Made by a program: the position numbers and the translations under genes | Shown: positions 1 to 8,783 of the stretch, piece after piece | Layout of the letters: each line of letters starts with the position of its first letter | How positions within the stretch are numbered: position 1 is the first letter of the stretch | Assembly (NCBI GenBank): GCA_035441325.1 | Contig: DAOROA010000008.1 | Coordinates: 28,348-92,347 of the forward strand | DNA: 64,000 bases | Source: Competibacter_A sp002352125 | Lineage (GTDB): Bacteria > Pseudomonadota > Gammaproteobacteria > Competibacterales > Competibacteraceae | Direction: 5' to 3' | Notes under the pieces: model-generated | What the model was told of the DNA's origin: nothing | Databases searched by the model: none | What the model saw: only the letters and a program-made list of their open reading frames with translations

Positions 1-1
1 G

Positions 2-838
2 CAAGAAATCGTTGCGGAAAGCCCGGAGCTGGCGGGGGGCCGGGTTCCGGCCGACGCGGCTTACCAAGCCTTGATCGCCGCTATCTTGGATGCTGGCGGA
101 CCGGCCTACACCTACCGGGAAATTCCGCCCCTAGCCCGGCAAGATGGCGGCATGGCTGGCGCCAATATTCGCGTCGGATTGCTGTTCGATCCGGCGCGAG
201 CAGTTTTTCTCGACCGCGGTAATGCCGGCCCGGAAGACAGCACCGGCATCCGCTTTAGCGGTGGTAGCCCTAGCTTGACCCTCAATCCCGGCCGCATCGT
301 GCCCGGCCATCCCGCCTTCGCGGGCGACAACCGCCACCACTGGGCGCCCAGCCGCAAGGCGCTGGCGGCAGAATTCGCAGTCCAAGGCCGGCGCTTATTC
401 GTGATCGTTTGCCATTTCAAATCCATGCGCTCGATCACTCGCCGCGAGGAGGATTACGCCAAGAAGCAGCGCCACGCTCAAGCCCAGGTCGTTCACCATT
501 TCGCCGCCGATCTGCTGGCTTGCGACCCCCGGTCAGCCATCGTGATCTTGGGCGATCTGAACGACCTACCGGGTTCCAAGACGCTGAAATTGCTCAAAGG
601 CGAGTGGTTCCACAACCTGCTGGACGATCAGCCGTGCGGTCAAGGCTATACCCGCCGGCACGGCGGTCAGCCGCAAGCGCTGGATCACATCCTGGTTAGT
701 CCGGCGCTAAGGCACGGCGCGACGGCGCGTATCCCGCACGTCAACAGCGATGCCGCTCCGGGCGAACCCGAGCCGGCTAGCGATCACGATCCGGTCGTGG
801 CATCGCTGCCAGCATTCGCCGAAATGGATTACGGCTGA
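2..838 (+). CDS. Endonuclease/exonuclease/phosphatase family protein (5' partial)
   Basis: The reading frame is already open at base 2, so the start lies outside the window. The visible 278 residues match the C-terminal half of the EEP fold, a metal-dependent phosphodiesterase family that includes nucleases and lipid or sugar phosphatases. Its marks are visible in order: VCHFKS with the conserved histidine, VILGDLNDLPGS (the GDxND metal/catalytic motif), ALDHILVS, and the terminal SDHDPVV motif with the catalytic histidine. The substrate cannot be told from sequence; many such stand-alone bacterial proteins are annotated simply as nuclease or endonuclease. It ends 15 bp from the convergent YkgJ gene. 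The internal TTG at 71 is not a convincing start because homology-like sequence continues upstream of it. Confidence 0.85.
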   Translation, partial: QEIVAESPELAGGRVPADAAYQALIAAILDAGGPAYTYREIPPLARQDGGMAGANIRVGLLFDPARAVFLDRGNAGPEDSTGIRFSGGSPSLTLNPGRIVPGHPAFAGDNRHHWAPSRKALAAEFAVQGRRLFVIVCHFKSMRSITRREEDYAKKQRHAQAQVVHHFAADLLACDPRSAIVILGDLNDLPGSKTLKLLKGEWFHNLLDDQPCGQGYTRRHGGQPQALDHILVSPALRHGATARIPHVNSDAAPGEPEPASDHDPVVASLPAFAEMDYG

Positions 839-853
839 TCCAACCGCTCCAGA

Positions 854-1651
854 TTACGAACCAGAGCCGCCACCTTCTTTGGCTGCTGCGGCGTTTCGCC
901 TCATCAAGCGGTCGAACACGTCTCGCACCAGGTCCGTTCCGAGAGATTGCAGCGTTTCGTCCGGATGCGTCTCCGCCCATTCCAGGGCCAAGATCAATGG
1001 CACCCACCGGGCGCCTTCCCGGCTTCGCTCCGCATCGAGACCCCTGACCGTTTTGGCGACGCGGGCGACCAACTTTACGCTTTCGATCGAATCCACGGTC
1101 GGCTTAGCGCAGTTTTCGGCCGGCGTGACGACCAGATACTCGCGGCAAGCGAGGGGCCTTTCGGCGTAAATCGAACACGACTCCTCTTCGAGAAACGGAC
1201 AGGCGATGCCTTGCCGGAAATACTCCAAGCCCAGCGGATCGACCTCTTCGTCTCTCACGCTGTTCGGCCGACGCAATTTTTCCAGTAAACCGGCTTCTTG
1301 CAAACGCATTCGCGCCTCTTCGAAGCGAGCCAAAATTTTCGATTTTCGCGGTTCCGGCATGTCGCCCACCACTTCCGCAAGTCGCCGCGTTTCGATTTCC
1401 GAAATCGGCACCAATTGCCGGCAACAAGCACCGCACCCTTGTTTGCACGAAACCGTCAATCCTTCCGCCTGCGCGTTTTCCACCGACAAATCGACAAAAG
1501 AATCGGCCAAATATCGAAAAAAAGGTAGCAGCTTCGCCAATCGTGTCGGGCCGGCCGGAACCGGCATCTCTAATCGTATCGTTTTGCCAGCAATTTTAAG
1601 CTCGGCAGTAGCATTTACCCATTCAGCGGCTTTTTCGGTATCGGTCGTCAT
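854..1651 (-). CDS. YkgJ family cysteine-cluster protein
   Basis: A 265-residue soluble protein with two cysteine clusters typical of the YkgJ/CxxCxxCC family (putative zinc- or iron-chelating domain): CKQGCGACCRQ in the middle and CPFLEEESCSIY followed by RPLACREY further on. The biochemical role of the family is not established; metal or Fe-S binding is inferred from the cysteines. The start at 1651 (MTTDTEK) was preferred to an upstream in-frame ATG 12 codons earlier because AGGG lies at a suitable distance and the upstream codons look non-native. The C-terminus is glycine/serine-rich. A 24-codon ORF with a strong ribosome site lies just upstream on the same strand (1729-1803). Confidence 0.8.
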   Translation of the reverse strand: MTTDTEKAAEWVNATAELKIAGKTIRLEMPVPAGPTRLAKLLPFFRYLADSFVDLSVENAQAEGLTVSCKQGCGACCRQLVPISEIETRRLAEVVGDMPEPRKSKILARFEEARMRLQEAGLLEKLRRPNSVRDEEVDPLGLEYFRQGIACPFLEEESCSIYAERPLACREYLVVTPAENCAKPTVDSIESVKLVARVAKTVRGLDAERSREGARWVPLILALEWAETHPDETLQSLGTDLVRDVFDRLMRRNAAAAKEGGGSGS

Positions 1652-1728
1652 ATCAGAACCCTGCGTTTTTTGACGGCGAAGCAGCACGATCTTAAATCCA
1701 TTTATTAGCTGTTTCTGCTTTGGCCTCT

Positions 1729-1803
1729 TTATTTATCGCTGCGCCGCTCGTCGTTCGGCGACATATACAGATTGTAGCTCGGAACTTCGATGTTCACTGG
1801 CAT
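1729..1803 (-). CDS. Possible 24-aa small protein
   Basis: An ATG at 1803 opens a 24-codon frame ending in TAA at 1729-1731. It is preceded by GGAGAGAG (reverse complement of 1811-1818) with a 7-base spacer, one of the better ribosome sites in this region. The peptide begins MPVNIEVPSY, contains a second tyrosine three residues later (NLY) and ends in a charged tail (NDERRSDK). I do not recognise a family. The E-x3-Y spacing is also found in PqqA-type precursor peptides, but no radical-SAM partner is present here, so I give that no weight as a function call. It could also be a decayed gene start. It lies 77 bp upstream of the YkgJ gene on the same strand. Confidence 0.35.
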   Translation of the reverse strand: MPVNIEVPSYNLYMSPNDERRSDK

Positions 1804-1932
1804 GAGCGGACTCTCTCCAATTCGTTAAGGAATCTTTCAGCCAGTTTGCTTTAAAACGTCGACCAAGCCGGGAAGCAATGCCGTTCAGGCGTTGTCCGCC
1901 GATTCAACAAGTTGTTTTCTGGAGAGTTTCAC

Positions 1933-2331
1933 ATGCAAAAATCGCTATTCTTTGGCACGGTCACCCTGCTGTGTTCTTTGCTGGCAATTCCGGTTGCTTA
2001 CGCGCACCAGTATTACGACGATCAGAATGGTGACAGCCACTACTATCGTCATACATATCGATACGACCACCACAAAATCCAACATCTACGAGCCAAAATT
2101 GAGCGCAACCAAGCAGAACGGGAACGGGTTTTGCGGATTTACAACCATGCACGCCACACGGGCGATTGGGCCACGGTGCGATTCGAACGCTCTCGGCTGG
2201 ATCAGTTGGATCGAGAAATCCAGCGTGACCGGTACGAACTGCAACGCGCTTACAAAAAAGCGCGGTGGGATCGCGACGAGCGTGGCGGGGAATGGCATGA
2301 TCGCTACGGATATCAGCGCGATCGCTATTGA
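1933..2331 (+). CDS. Small exported charged protein, unknown function
   Basis: A 132-residue protein with a clear signal peptide: Lys at position 3, a hydrophobic run (LFFGTVTLLCSLLAIPV) and a probable cleavage after AYA or AYAH. The mature part is very rich in Tyr, His, Arg and Asp and is predicted helical, with spaced charged residues (IERNQAERERV, LDQLDREIQRDRYEL) that suggest a coiled coil. The start at ATG 1933 is supported by GGAGAG at 1921-1926; an in-frame ATG seven codons upstream lacks such a site. Location is periplasm by inference. No family recognised with confidence; small His/Tyr/Arg-rich exported proteins of this kind are common in gammaproteobacteria. It is convergent with the GGDEF-EAL gene. 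Confidence 0.65.
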   Translation: MQKSLFFGTVTLLCSLLAIPVAYAHQYYDDQNGDSHYYRHTYRYDHHKIQHLRAKIERNQAERERVLRIYNHARHTGDWATVRFERSRLDQLDREIQRDRYELQRAYKKARWDRDERGGEWHDRYGYQRDRY

Positions 2332-2348
2332 TCGCGTAGTGCCGACGA

Positions 2349-2363
2349 ACGCGCAAAGCGCGT
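2349..2363. terminator. Short GC hairpin between convergent genes
   Basis: ACGCGC-AAA-GCGCGT forms a perfect 6-bp stem with a 3-base loop in the 38-bp gap between two convergent genes. No T-run follows on either strand, so this is at best a weak or Rho-assisted terminator. Confidence 0.3.
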
Positions 2364-2369
2364 AGCTTC

Positions 2370-5171
2370 CTATCCGGCGAATCCGGATTCTCTCTTCAGC
2401 AGCGCTTCAAACTCGGCGGCCGGTAATGGCGGAGCGAACAGATAGCCTTGCCCATGCCGGCAACCGAGGGACTGCAATTGCGCGGCCTGTTCCCCAGTTT
2501 CGATTCCTTCGCCGATCACGTCCAGGTCGAAAGCCGCCGCCAGCGCGATCACGCTTTGGGCGATGGCCTTGTCGCGTGGGCTCACCGCAATATCTTGGAC
2601 AAACGAGCGGTCGATCTTGAGCGTGTCGACCGGAAACTGCTTGAGATAGCCCAAGTTGGAATAGCCCGTACCGAAGTCGTCGATGGCCAATCGCACGCCG
2701 ATATCCTTTAAATTCTGAAGCTTCGCGATGGTTCCGGCCGGATCGCGGATCAGGTTGCTCTCGGTGATTTCGAGCGTCAGGTCGAACGGCTCCAGCGCGC
2801 TATTGCGTAGCGCGGTGCCGATCTCGCTTACCAGCGCACCATGCCGAAATTGCCGCGCCGACAAATTGACGCTCAACCGTAGCGGCGGCTCGCTCGGATA
2901 GCGCAGTTGCCAAGCGCGAACTTGCCGGCAAGCGTCTTCCAGTACCCACTGGCCAAGATCGATGATCAATCCCGTCTCTTCGGCTATGGGGATGATGCTG
3001 GATGGCGCAACCAACCCTCGCAGCGGATGTTGCCAGCGCACCAGCGCCTCCACTTCGCGCAGGTGCCCATCTTTCAGCGAAACGATGGGTTGGTAGTAGA
3101 CCCGGAGCTCTTGCCGCTCTATGGCTTGGCGCAGTTCGGTTTCCAGATCGAGCCGTTCCACGGCAGCCGCGTTGAGTTGGGCGTCAAAGATAGCGTAGCA
3201 ACCCTTGCCGCTGCTCTTGGCGTGGTACATGGCCAAATCTGCCTTGCGGAGCAGGTCGTCGGTACTGTCCTGGTTCGGGGCGCTGATCGCGATACCCATG
3301 CTGCCGCCAACAAATAAATCGCGCCCTTCGAGCCGGATCGGATCGCGCAATTCGCCGATCAATCGATTGGCTATCGGCATCACCTGGTCCACGTCGGTTA
3401 CTCCTTCGACCAGGATCGTGAACTCGTCGCCGCCGAGTCGCGCCGCCGTGTCGTCTCGGCGCAGACAGCCCCGTACCCGGTCCGCAATCACTCGTAACAC
3501 CTGATCCCCACAAGCGTGGCCCAAGCTGTCGTTGACGATCTTGAAGTTATCCAGATCGAAGAAGATCACCGCGACCGACCGGCCCTCGGCATCGGCCCGA
3601 ACGAGCCCTTGCCGCAGCCGGTCTCTGAAACGGGCCCGGTTGGCCAAACCGGTCAGCGGATCGCGAAACGCTAATTGGGTAAGCTCTCGTTCGTAGGACT
3701 TGCGCTCGGTCACGTCGTGGTAGGTCGCCACGATCCCGGCTACCGCCGGCTCGTCGAGCGAGTTCGCGAGGATGACTTCGAAATCGCGCCAAGCGTTCGG
3801 ACCGTGGCGCAGACGCACCGCGCCGATCAACATCGAACCGGCCAGCTCCGCCACTTTGGCCAGCAAACCGCGCATCGTGTCGACATCCTCCGGATGTATC
3901 CGGTCGAGCACGCTCTGACCGGACAGCGCCTCCACCGAACACCCCCACATCGATTCGACGGCCGGGCTGGCGTAACGAATCGTGCCATCGAGAGTCAGGA
4001 TAGCGATGACATCCGAAACGCTGCGGATCAAGGCGCGGAACCGCTCGTGGCTGGCGCGCAGCGCCTGCTCGGCACGCATGCGCTCCGCTAACTCGTCGCG
4101 CACTGCCCGGTACAGCCGCGCATTCTCCAGTGCCGCCGAGATCTGGCTGGCGTAAAGCGCGGCGATTTGCAACGTGTCCGGATTGAACGATGTCGTCGAA
4201 AAGCGCATGGCATAGAGCAGACCCCGAATCCGCTCCTCGCGGCGAATCGGGACTGCCAGCAACGCGCGCGCCGGACAGGCATGAAGTTCGAGCGAGAATC
4301 GCTCGACGGCAACGCGCAAATCCGGCGTACTGTAAGGCTCGGCACCGGCGAGGCATGAATCCGCGAGCAAGCGCTCGGCGAGCTGACTCCAAGCGACGCT
4401 CCACGCTGGATCGAGACCAAATTGGGCAACGCAGCGAAACCTGTCATCCGAGTCGCGCAACACCAGCGCTGCCGCATCCGCGCGCATCACGGCAGGAAAC
4501 ATGCGCACGGCTTCATCGCCGACCGCCGACTCATCGAGATGACGACCGATCTCGTGGCCGGTACGCACGATCTGTTCTAACTGGGTGTTGCGCTGCGCTT
4601 CTTCCAGCGCCAGGCCGATCCGGTACGCCATGGCCGTCAGCAGATCGACGTCGGCTTGCATGAACGGGGCCGACCGGCAGCGTGCCAAAATCAGCGCGCC
4701 CCGAGCGGCATGACTGCCGATCACCGGCAGCCAGACGACTGTCTCGGCGCCCAACTCGCGCAGTTGAGAATTCACGTCGAGGTCTGCGCTCGTTGCCCCC
4801 GTCAGCATGGGCGTTCCGGAACGCATCACGGACGCCACGTAGCCGATCTCGACATCCGACGGCGGCTGCTGAAGCATATCCTCGGGGATGCCGATCACCG
4901 CCAGCGGCGAAAAGGTTCCCGTTCCCGCCGGATCCACGAGCACGACGATATCGGCTGCAAACAATTCCGATAGCGTGGAGAGCACCTGATCGAGCAAAAA
5001 TTCCAGGGGGCCCGGCTCGCTCAGAATGGCGAGCAGGCGGGTGAGGCGAGTGGTGTCGCGGATAGCCGCCCGCGCCGCCTGTAAAGCGGTATCGCGAGCG
5101 GCGCGCAAGCGGTCAAAATCGTTCGGCTCGACCTGGAGCGCACGATCAGAGGCCGCATCAGGCCACGACAT
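2370..5171 (-). CDS. GAF-GAF-PAS-GGDEF-EAL cyclic-di-GMP enzyme
   Basis: A 933-residue cytoplasmic protein with no membrane segment. Order: two GAF-type sensory domains (about 50-200 and 205-370), a PAS domain with PAC-like end (about 385-500), a GGDEF diguanylate cyclase domain (about 505-665) and an EAL phosphodiesterase domain (about 680-930). The cyclase has the intact GGDEF motif (near residue 579) and an RxxD inhibitory I-site (RRDD) at the canonical spacing before it. The EAL domain keeps EVEALVRW, the DDFGTGYS loop and the DRSFV segment, so both activities look possible; in such hybrids one often dominates. It starts 12 bp after the FIST gene and has no obvious ribosome site, suggesting translational coupling. 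FIST plus GGDEF-EAL suggests a small-ligand sensor feeding into c-di-GMP. Confidence 0.93.
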   Translation of the reverse strand: MSWPDAASDRALQVEPNDFDRLRAARDTALQAARAAIRDTTRLTRLLAILSEPGPLEFLLDQVLSTLSELFAADIVVLVDPAGTGTFSPLAVIGIPEDMLQQPPSDVEIGYVASVMRSGTPMLTGATSADLDVNSQLRELGAETVVWLPVIGSHAARGALILARCRSAPFMQADVDLLTAMAYRIGLALEEAQRNTQLEQIVRTGHEIGRHLDESAVGDEAVRMFPAVMRADAAALVLRDSDDRFRCVAQFGLDPAWSVAWSQLAERLLADSCLAGAEPYSTPDLRVAVERFSLELHACPARALLAVPIRREERIRGLLYAMRFSTTSFNPDTLQIAALYASQISAALENARLYRAVRDELAERMRAEQALRASHERFRALIRSVSDVIAILTLDGTIRYASPAVESMWGCSVEALSGQSVLDRIHPEDVDTMRGLLAKVAELAGSMLIGAVRLRHGPNAWRDFEVILANSLDEPAVAGIVATYHDVTERKSYERELTQLAFRDPLTGLANRARFRDRLRQGLVRADAEGRSVAVIFFDLDNFKIVNDSLGHACGDQVLRVIADRVRGCLRRDDTAARLGGDEFTILVEGVTDVDQVMPIANRLIGELRDPIRLEGRDLFVGGSMGIAISAPNQDSTDDLLRKADLAMYHAKSSGKGCYAIFDAQLNAAAVERLDLETELRQAIERQELRVYYQPIVSLKDGHLREVEALVRWQHPLRGLVAPSSIIPIAEETGLIIDLGQWVLEDACRQVRAWQLRYPSEPPLRLSVNLSARQFRHGALVSEIGTALRNSALEPFDLTLEITESNLIRDPAGTIAKLQNLKDIGVRLAIDDFGTGYSNLGYLKQFPVDTLKIDRSFVQDIAVSPRDKAIAQSVIALAAAFDLDVIGEGIETGEQAAQLQSLGCRHGQGYLFAPPLPAAEFEALLKRESGFAG

Positions 5172-5183
5172 CAGATCGATTCG

Positions 5184-6350
5184 CTATAAAGCCAAGGCGG
5201 TCAGCGTGGCGTTGTGCGTTCCCAGCACACCCGCCGTGCGCGCGAACTCGCCGCAGCAATAGAAACCGAAGGTCGGCACGGCACCGGCCGCCGCTTGAAG
5301 CCGGCGAGATTCCTCGGCTATCCGCTCCCCGAAGATGGTTGCACGGGCCGCGCAACTGAACGCCAGCAGGACGCCGGCGTCCGGATAGCTAGCGAGCGTC
5401 GCGCTCGCTACCTGCTCCACGATGCCGAGTAGGGTATCGGTGGTGCCCGTCATGACTTGTACGGCGCTGCCTGCCGGCGGAACGCAACCCTGGATTCGCA
5501 ACGTGCCGTTCTCCGTCTTGGAGCGAGCCACTCGGATCACGGACGATCCATCAGATTGGAGCAAACCGAACGGATGCGTGATGGACGTGCCCCAGAACTG
5601 GTCGGCGGCCAGTTGTCCCGGCGCCAACCCGAGTTGCTCCTCATAGGCGATGGCGGCTGGACGCCCGCCGAGCTCGATGATCTCCGTGCCTTCCGCACGG
5701 GTCACCAACAGCGGGATGCCGATCGGTTCCCAGCCGTGGCGCGTCACCACCGGCAGCGGCCGGTCGCTGGCGATCCACAGAGCCACCGCACCTTCCTCGA
5801 CGACCCGGTCATCGTGGAATACGAACGTCCGCACGAACTTCAACTCATCGCCAGCGGCGCCGCCGGTGATGGAGACCTTCGGGCCGGTGATGCGATAAGC
5901 CCCCTGGAAGAGCTGCTGGAGGTCGCCGGTCAGACAATCCGCAAGCAATAGCACGGCGGCATGGGGGCTAGGGCCAGCCTCGGCCCGGCTCGCCCGGGTG
6001 ATCGCCTGGCCGGCCTGATCCAGTTGACCGCGAACGTGGTCGGCAGACGCCACGCCGAACCGGTACGGTCCAGCCGTCAGCACGAGAACGCCGACTCCAC
6101 CTCCGAACCCCAGATGTTGCCCCTGCACGATCTCGCCGGAACCGGTGGCCCCAATCAGATGCGCGTCACCCGTAACGGACCGGATACCGGCTAGCAACGC
6201 TGGCAAATCGTATCGAGGTGTGGTGAAAACGATCACGAGCGCCGGCGCTTCGCCCGCCAACCCCGCGATCGCTGCCGTCGCTGCTTCTCGTCCCGCCTCG
6301 ATGGCATCGTATGCCTGACTCAAACCTGTTCCCGCACGTATCTTCGTCAT
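5184..6350 (-). CDS. FIST domain sensory protein
   Basis: A 388-residue protein matching the FIST family (FIST N plus C parts), a predicted sensor of small ligands often found beside signalling enzymes. It has features of the family: an early AGTGLSQ segment, repeated glycine-rich strands (IGATGSGEIV, ITGGAAGDE) and a C-terminal part with FGFYCCGEF and the final HNATLTAL. ATG 6350 (MTKIRAG) is chosen because GGAG lies nine bases upstream; an in-frame start ten codons earlier lacks one. It is followed after 12 bp by the GGDEF-EAL gene, so the two probably form one transcript, with FIST providing ligand input to c-di-GMP turnover. The gene upstream is divergent. Confidence 0.88.
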   Translation of the reverse strand: MTKIRAGTGLSQAYDAIEAGREAATAAIAGLAGEAPALVIVFTTPRYDLPALLAGIRSVTGDAHLIGATGSGEIVQGQHLGFGGGVGVLVLTAGPYRFGVASADHVRGQLDQAGQAITRASRAEAGPSPHAAVLLLADCLTGDLQQLFQGAYRITGPKVSITGGAAGDELKFVRTFVFHDDRVVEEGAVALWIASDRPLPVVTRHGWEPIGIPLLVTRAEGTEIIELGGRPAAIAYEEQLGLAPGQLAADQFWGTSITHPFGLLQSDGSSVIRVARSKTENGTLRIQGCVPPAGSAVQVMTGTTDTLLGIVEQVASATLASYPDAGVLLAFSCAARATIFGERIAEESRRLQAAAGAVPTFGFYCCGEFARTAGVLGTHNATLTALAL

Positions 6351-6538
6351 GTGATTCTCCAATGAGAGAGATTTTCCCACATTGGACCATCGGCAGGAAT
6401 CGCAGAAATTGAAGGTCTATTTGCTTGGCCGGGTATCCGCTTGGCCTCGGATCGCGCGATATGGAAAGCGATGGAAATATGTTCGCCGAATTCTGTCAAA
6501 AGAACCGTTCCAAAGTTCGTATGCCGAGAGGATCTTCG

Positions 6539-7486
6539 ATGACGACATCAACCATGAAAGCTGTGCGCATTCACGCCTACGGCGGTCCTGAAGTGCTGCA
6601 TTACGAAGATGTACCGATACCCTCCCCCAACCCCGACGATCTCTTGATCCGAGTGCGGGCCGCAGCGGTCAACCCGGTGGACTGGAAAATCCGAGAAGGC
6701 TATCTACAAGGCTTCCTGAAGCACGAACTGCCGCTGATCCTCGGTTGGGACGTATCCGGCGAGGTCGTCGCGGCCGGTTCCGAAGTGACCGGCTTCAAGG
6801 TCGGTGACGAGGTGTACGCCCGGCCGGATATCGAGCGCGACGGCGCCTACGCCGAATACATCGCGGTCAAGGCCGGCGATGCCGCCCACAAGCCGGCCAC
6901 GCTCGATCACGTTCACGCCGCCGCCGTACCGCTGACCGCCCTGACCGCTTGGCAGTCCTTGATCGATGCAGCCCGGTTGCAGGCCGGACAGACCGTGCTG
7001 ATCCATGCCGCCGCCGGCGGTGTCGGCAGCCTGGCGGTGCAACTGGCCAAGGCGCGAGGTGCGCGCGTCATCGCCACCGCCTCGGCGGTCAATATCGGGT
7101 TGGCGATGGAGCTGGGTGCCGACCAATTCATCGACTACACCAAGACCCGCTTCGAGGATGTCGTCGAGGATGTGGATGCAGTGTTCGATACCATCGGTGG
7201 CGACACCCAAGAACGATCTTGGCAGGTCTTAAAACCGGGCGGGATATTGGTCTCGGTCGTCAACCCGCCGTCGAAAGAGACCGCTGCCGCCCGTGGCGTG
7301 CGAAGCGCTTTCGTGTTTATCCAACCCAGCGGCGAGCAACTGGCCGCCATCGCCCGGTTGATCGACGATGGCCGGATGAAACCGATCATTCACGCCGTCT
7401 TGCCGTTGACCGAGGCCCGCCAAGCGCACGTTATCAGCCAGGGAGGACACGCCCGAGGTAAAATCGTTCTTCGCATCGTCGATTGA
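6539..7486 (+). CDS. NADP-dependent oxidoreductase, MDR superfamily (quinone reductase type)
   Basis: A 315-residue medium-chain dehydrogenase/reductase of the zinc-independent quinone oxidoreductase branch. The N-terminal GroES-like half runs from MKAVRIHAYGGPEVL through AVNPVDWKI and GWDVSGEV; the Rossmann half carries the nucleotide-binding AAAGGVGSLAVQLA loop followed by GARVIATAS. The structural-zinc cysteine cluster is absent, as expected for this branch. Likely role: NAD(P)H-dependent reduction of quinones or enals in the cytoplasm; the substrate is unknown. ATG 6539 is chosen because GAGAGGA precedes it by about six bases; the longer frame from 6425 would add an unrelated N-terminus. 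The alcohol dehydrogenase gene follows 23 bp downstream and is probably co-transcribed. Confidence 0.9.
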   Translation: MTTSTMKAVRIHAYGGPEVLHYEDVPIPSPNPDDLLIRVRAAAVNPVDWKIREGYLQGFLKHELPLILGWDVSGEVVAAGSEVTGFKVGDEVYARPDIERDGAYAEYIAVKAGDAAHKPATLDHVHAAAVPLTALTAWQSLIDAARLQAGQTVLIHAAAGGVGSLAVQLAKARGARVIATASAVNIGLAMELGADQFIDYTKTRFEDVVEDVDAVFDTIGGDTQERSWQVLKPGGILVSVVNPPSKETAAARGVRSAFVFIQPSGEQLAAIARLIDDGRMKPIIHAVLPLTEARQAHVISQGGHARGKIVLRIVD

Positions 7487-7509
7487 TCCACCCTTCAGGA
7501 ACCTGCGCC

Positions 7510-8670
7510 ATGCTCGATTTCACGTTCTACAATCCCACCAAGATCTTGTTTGGTAAAGGCCGGATCGCCGCCATCGCTCAAGAAATCCCCACGGATCGAC
7601 GCATCCTGATCACCTACGGCGGCGGCAGCATCAAACGCAACGGCGTTTACGATCAGGTCGTGGCGGCGTTGGCCGGCCGGACCACATTCGAGTTCGCCGG
7701 CATCGAACCGAACCCGACCTACGAAACGCTGATGGAGGCGGTTCGGGTCGCGCGCGAGAAAAACGTCGATTTCCTGCTGGCGGTCGGCGGCGGTTCGGTG
7801 ATCGACGGCACCAAGTTCATCGCCGCCGCCACGCCGTTCGAAGGCGAACCGTGGGATATTCTCGCCAAGCGCGCCCGCATTCAAAGGGCGCTGCCGCTGG
7901 GTGCAGTGCTCACCCTGCCGGCCACCGGTTCGGAAATGAATAGCGGTGCGGTGGTCACCCGTCGCGCCAGCCAGGACAAGCTGGCGTTCATGCACCCGCT
8001 GGTCTATCCGCGCTTTTCGGTGCTCGATCCCAGCACCACGTTCACCCTGCCGCCCCGGCAAATCGGCAACGGCGTGGTCGACGCCTACACCCATATCATG
8101 GAGCAATACCTGACCTATCCGGTCAACTCGCCGATACAGGATCGTTTCGCCGAAGGACTGCTGTCGACGCTGATCGAGGAAGGTCCCAAGGCGCTGGCCA
8201 CTCCGGACGATTACGACGTGCGCGCCAACATCATGTGGTGTACGACCTTGGCGCTGAACGGGCTGATCGGCGCCGGCGTGCCGGGCGATTGGGCGACGCA
8301 CATGATCGGCCACGAAATCACCGCCCTGCACGGCCTGGATCACGCCCAAACCCTGGCGATCGTGCTACCCAGCGTCATGGCGGCGAAACGGGACAACAAA
8401 CGGGCGAAGCTGCTGCAATACGCTGCGCGAGTTTGGGACCTGACCGACGGCACCGAAGACGGACGGATCGATGCGGCCATCGCCAAAACCCGCGACTTCT
8501 TCGAGCGGATGGGAGTCAAAACCTACCTGCGCGATTACGGCGTTAGCGCCGACGCCATACCCGCTCTGTTGGCACAACTAAAACGGCACAAGCTGACCAG
8601 ATTGGGCGAACATCAAGACATCGACCCGGCCGTCAGCCGAGTGATTCTAGAACGTTGTCTGGCACCCTGA
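7510..8670 (+). CDS. Iron-containing alcohol dehydrogenase, YqhD/BDH type
   Basis: A 386-residue group III (iron-containing) alcohol dehydrogenase, most like NADPH-dependent YqhD/butanol dehydrogenases. Visible signatures: MLDFTFYNPTKILFGKG at the N-terminus, the GGGS nucleotide loop (AVGGGSVIDGTK), GTEM-like ATGSEMN, and the metal ligands in DAYTHIMEQY (Asp and His) and HMIGHEITALHGLDHAQT (two His). It reduces aldehydes to alcohols in the cytoplasm, often as an aldehyde-detoxifying enzyme. ATG 7510 has AGGA at 7497-7500. Placement directly after a quinone-reductase-type gene suggests a shared reactive-carbonyl function. Confidence 0.93.
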   Translation: MLDFTFYNPTKILFGKGRIAAIAQEIPTDRRILITYGGGSIKRNGVYDQVVAALAGRTTFEFAGIEPNPTYETLMEAVRVAREKNVDFLLAVGGGSVIDGTKFIAAATPFEGEPWDILAKRARIQRALPLGAVLTLPATGSEMNSGAVVTRRASQDKLAFMHPLVYPRFSVLDPSTTFTLPPRQIGNGVVDAYTHIMEQYLTYPVNSPIQDRFAEGLLSTLIEEGPKALATPDDYDVRANIMWCTTLALNGLIGAGVPGDWATHMIGHEITALHGLDHAQTLAIVLPSVMAAKRDNKRAKLLQYAARVWDLTDGTEDGRIDAAIAKTRDFFERMGVKTYLRDYGVSADAIPALLAQLKRHKLTRLGEHQDIDPAVSRVILERCLAP

Positions 8671-8783
8671 CCCGACCAGATGGGACGACGGACCGGAAAA
8701 CCGGCCCTTTCGCCCGGATCTGGCTAACGCCAGACGGCGGTTAGCCCAAAGAACGCCGGCCATTTAAAACCCGATACCTGTTT

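Noticed and set aside
1729..1803. PqqA precursor peptide
   Set aside because: E-x3-Y matches only loosely and no pqq or radical-SAM gene is in the window.
8690..8712. Terminator hairpin after the alcohol dehydrogenase
   Set aside because: Only a CCGG-AAAA-CCGG stem without a T-run; too weak to call.
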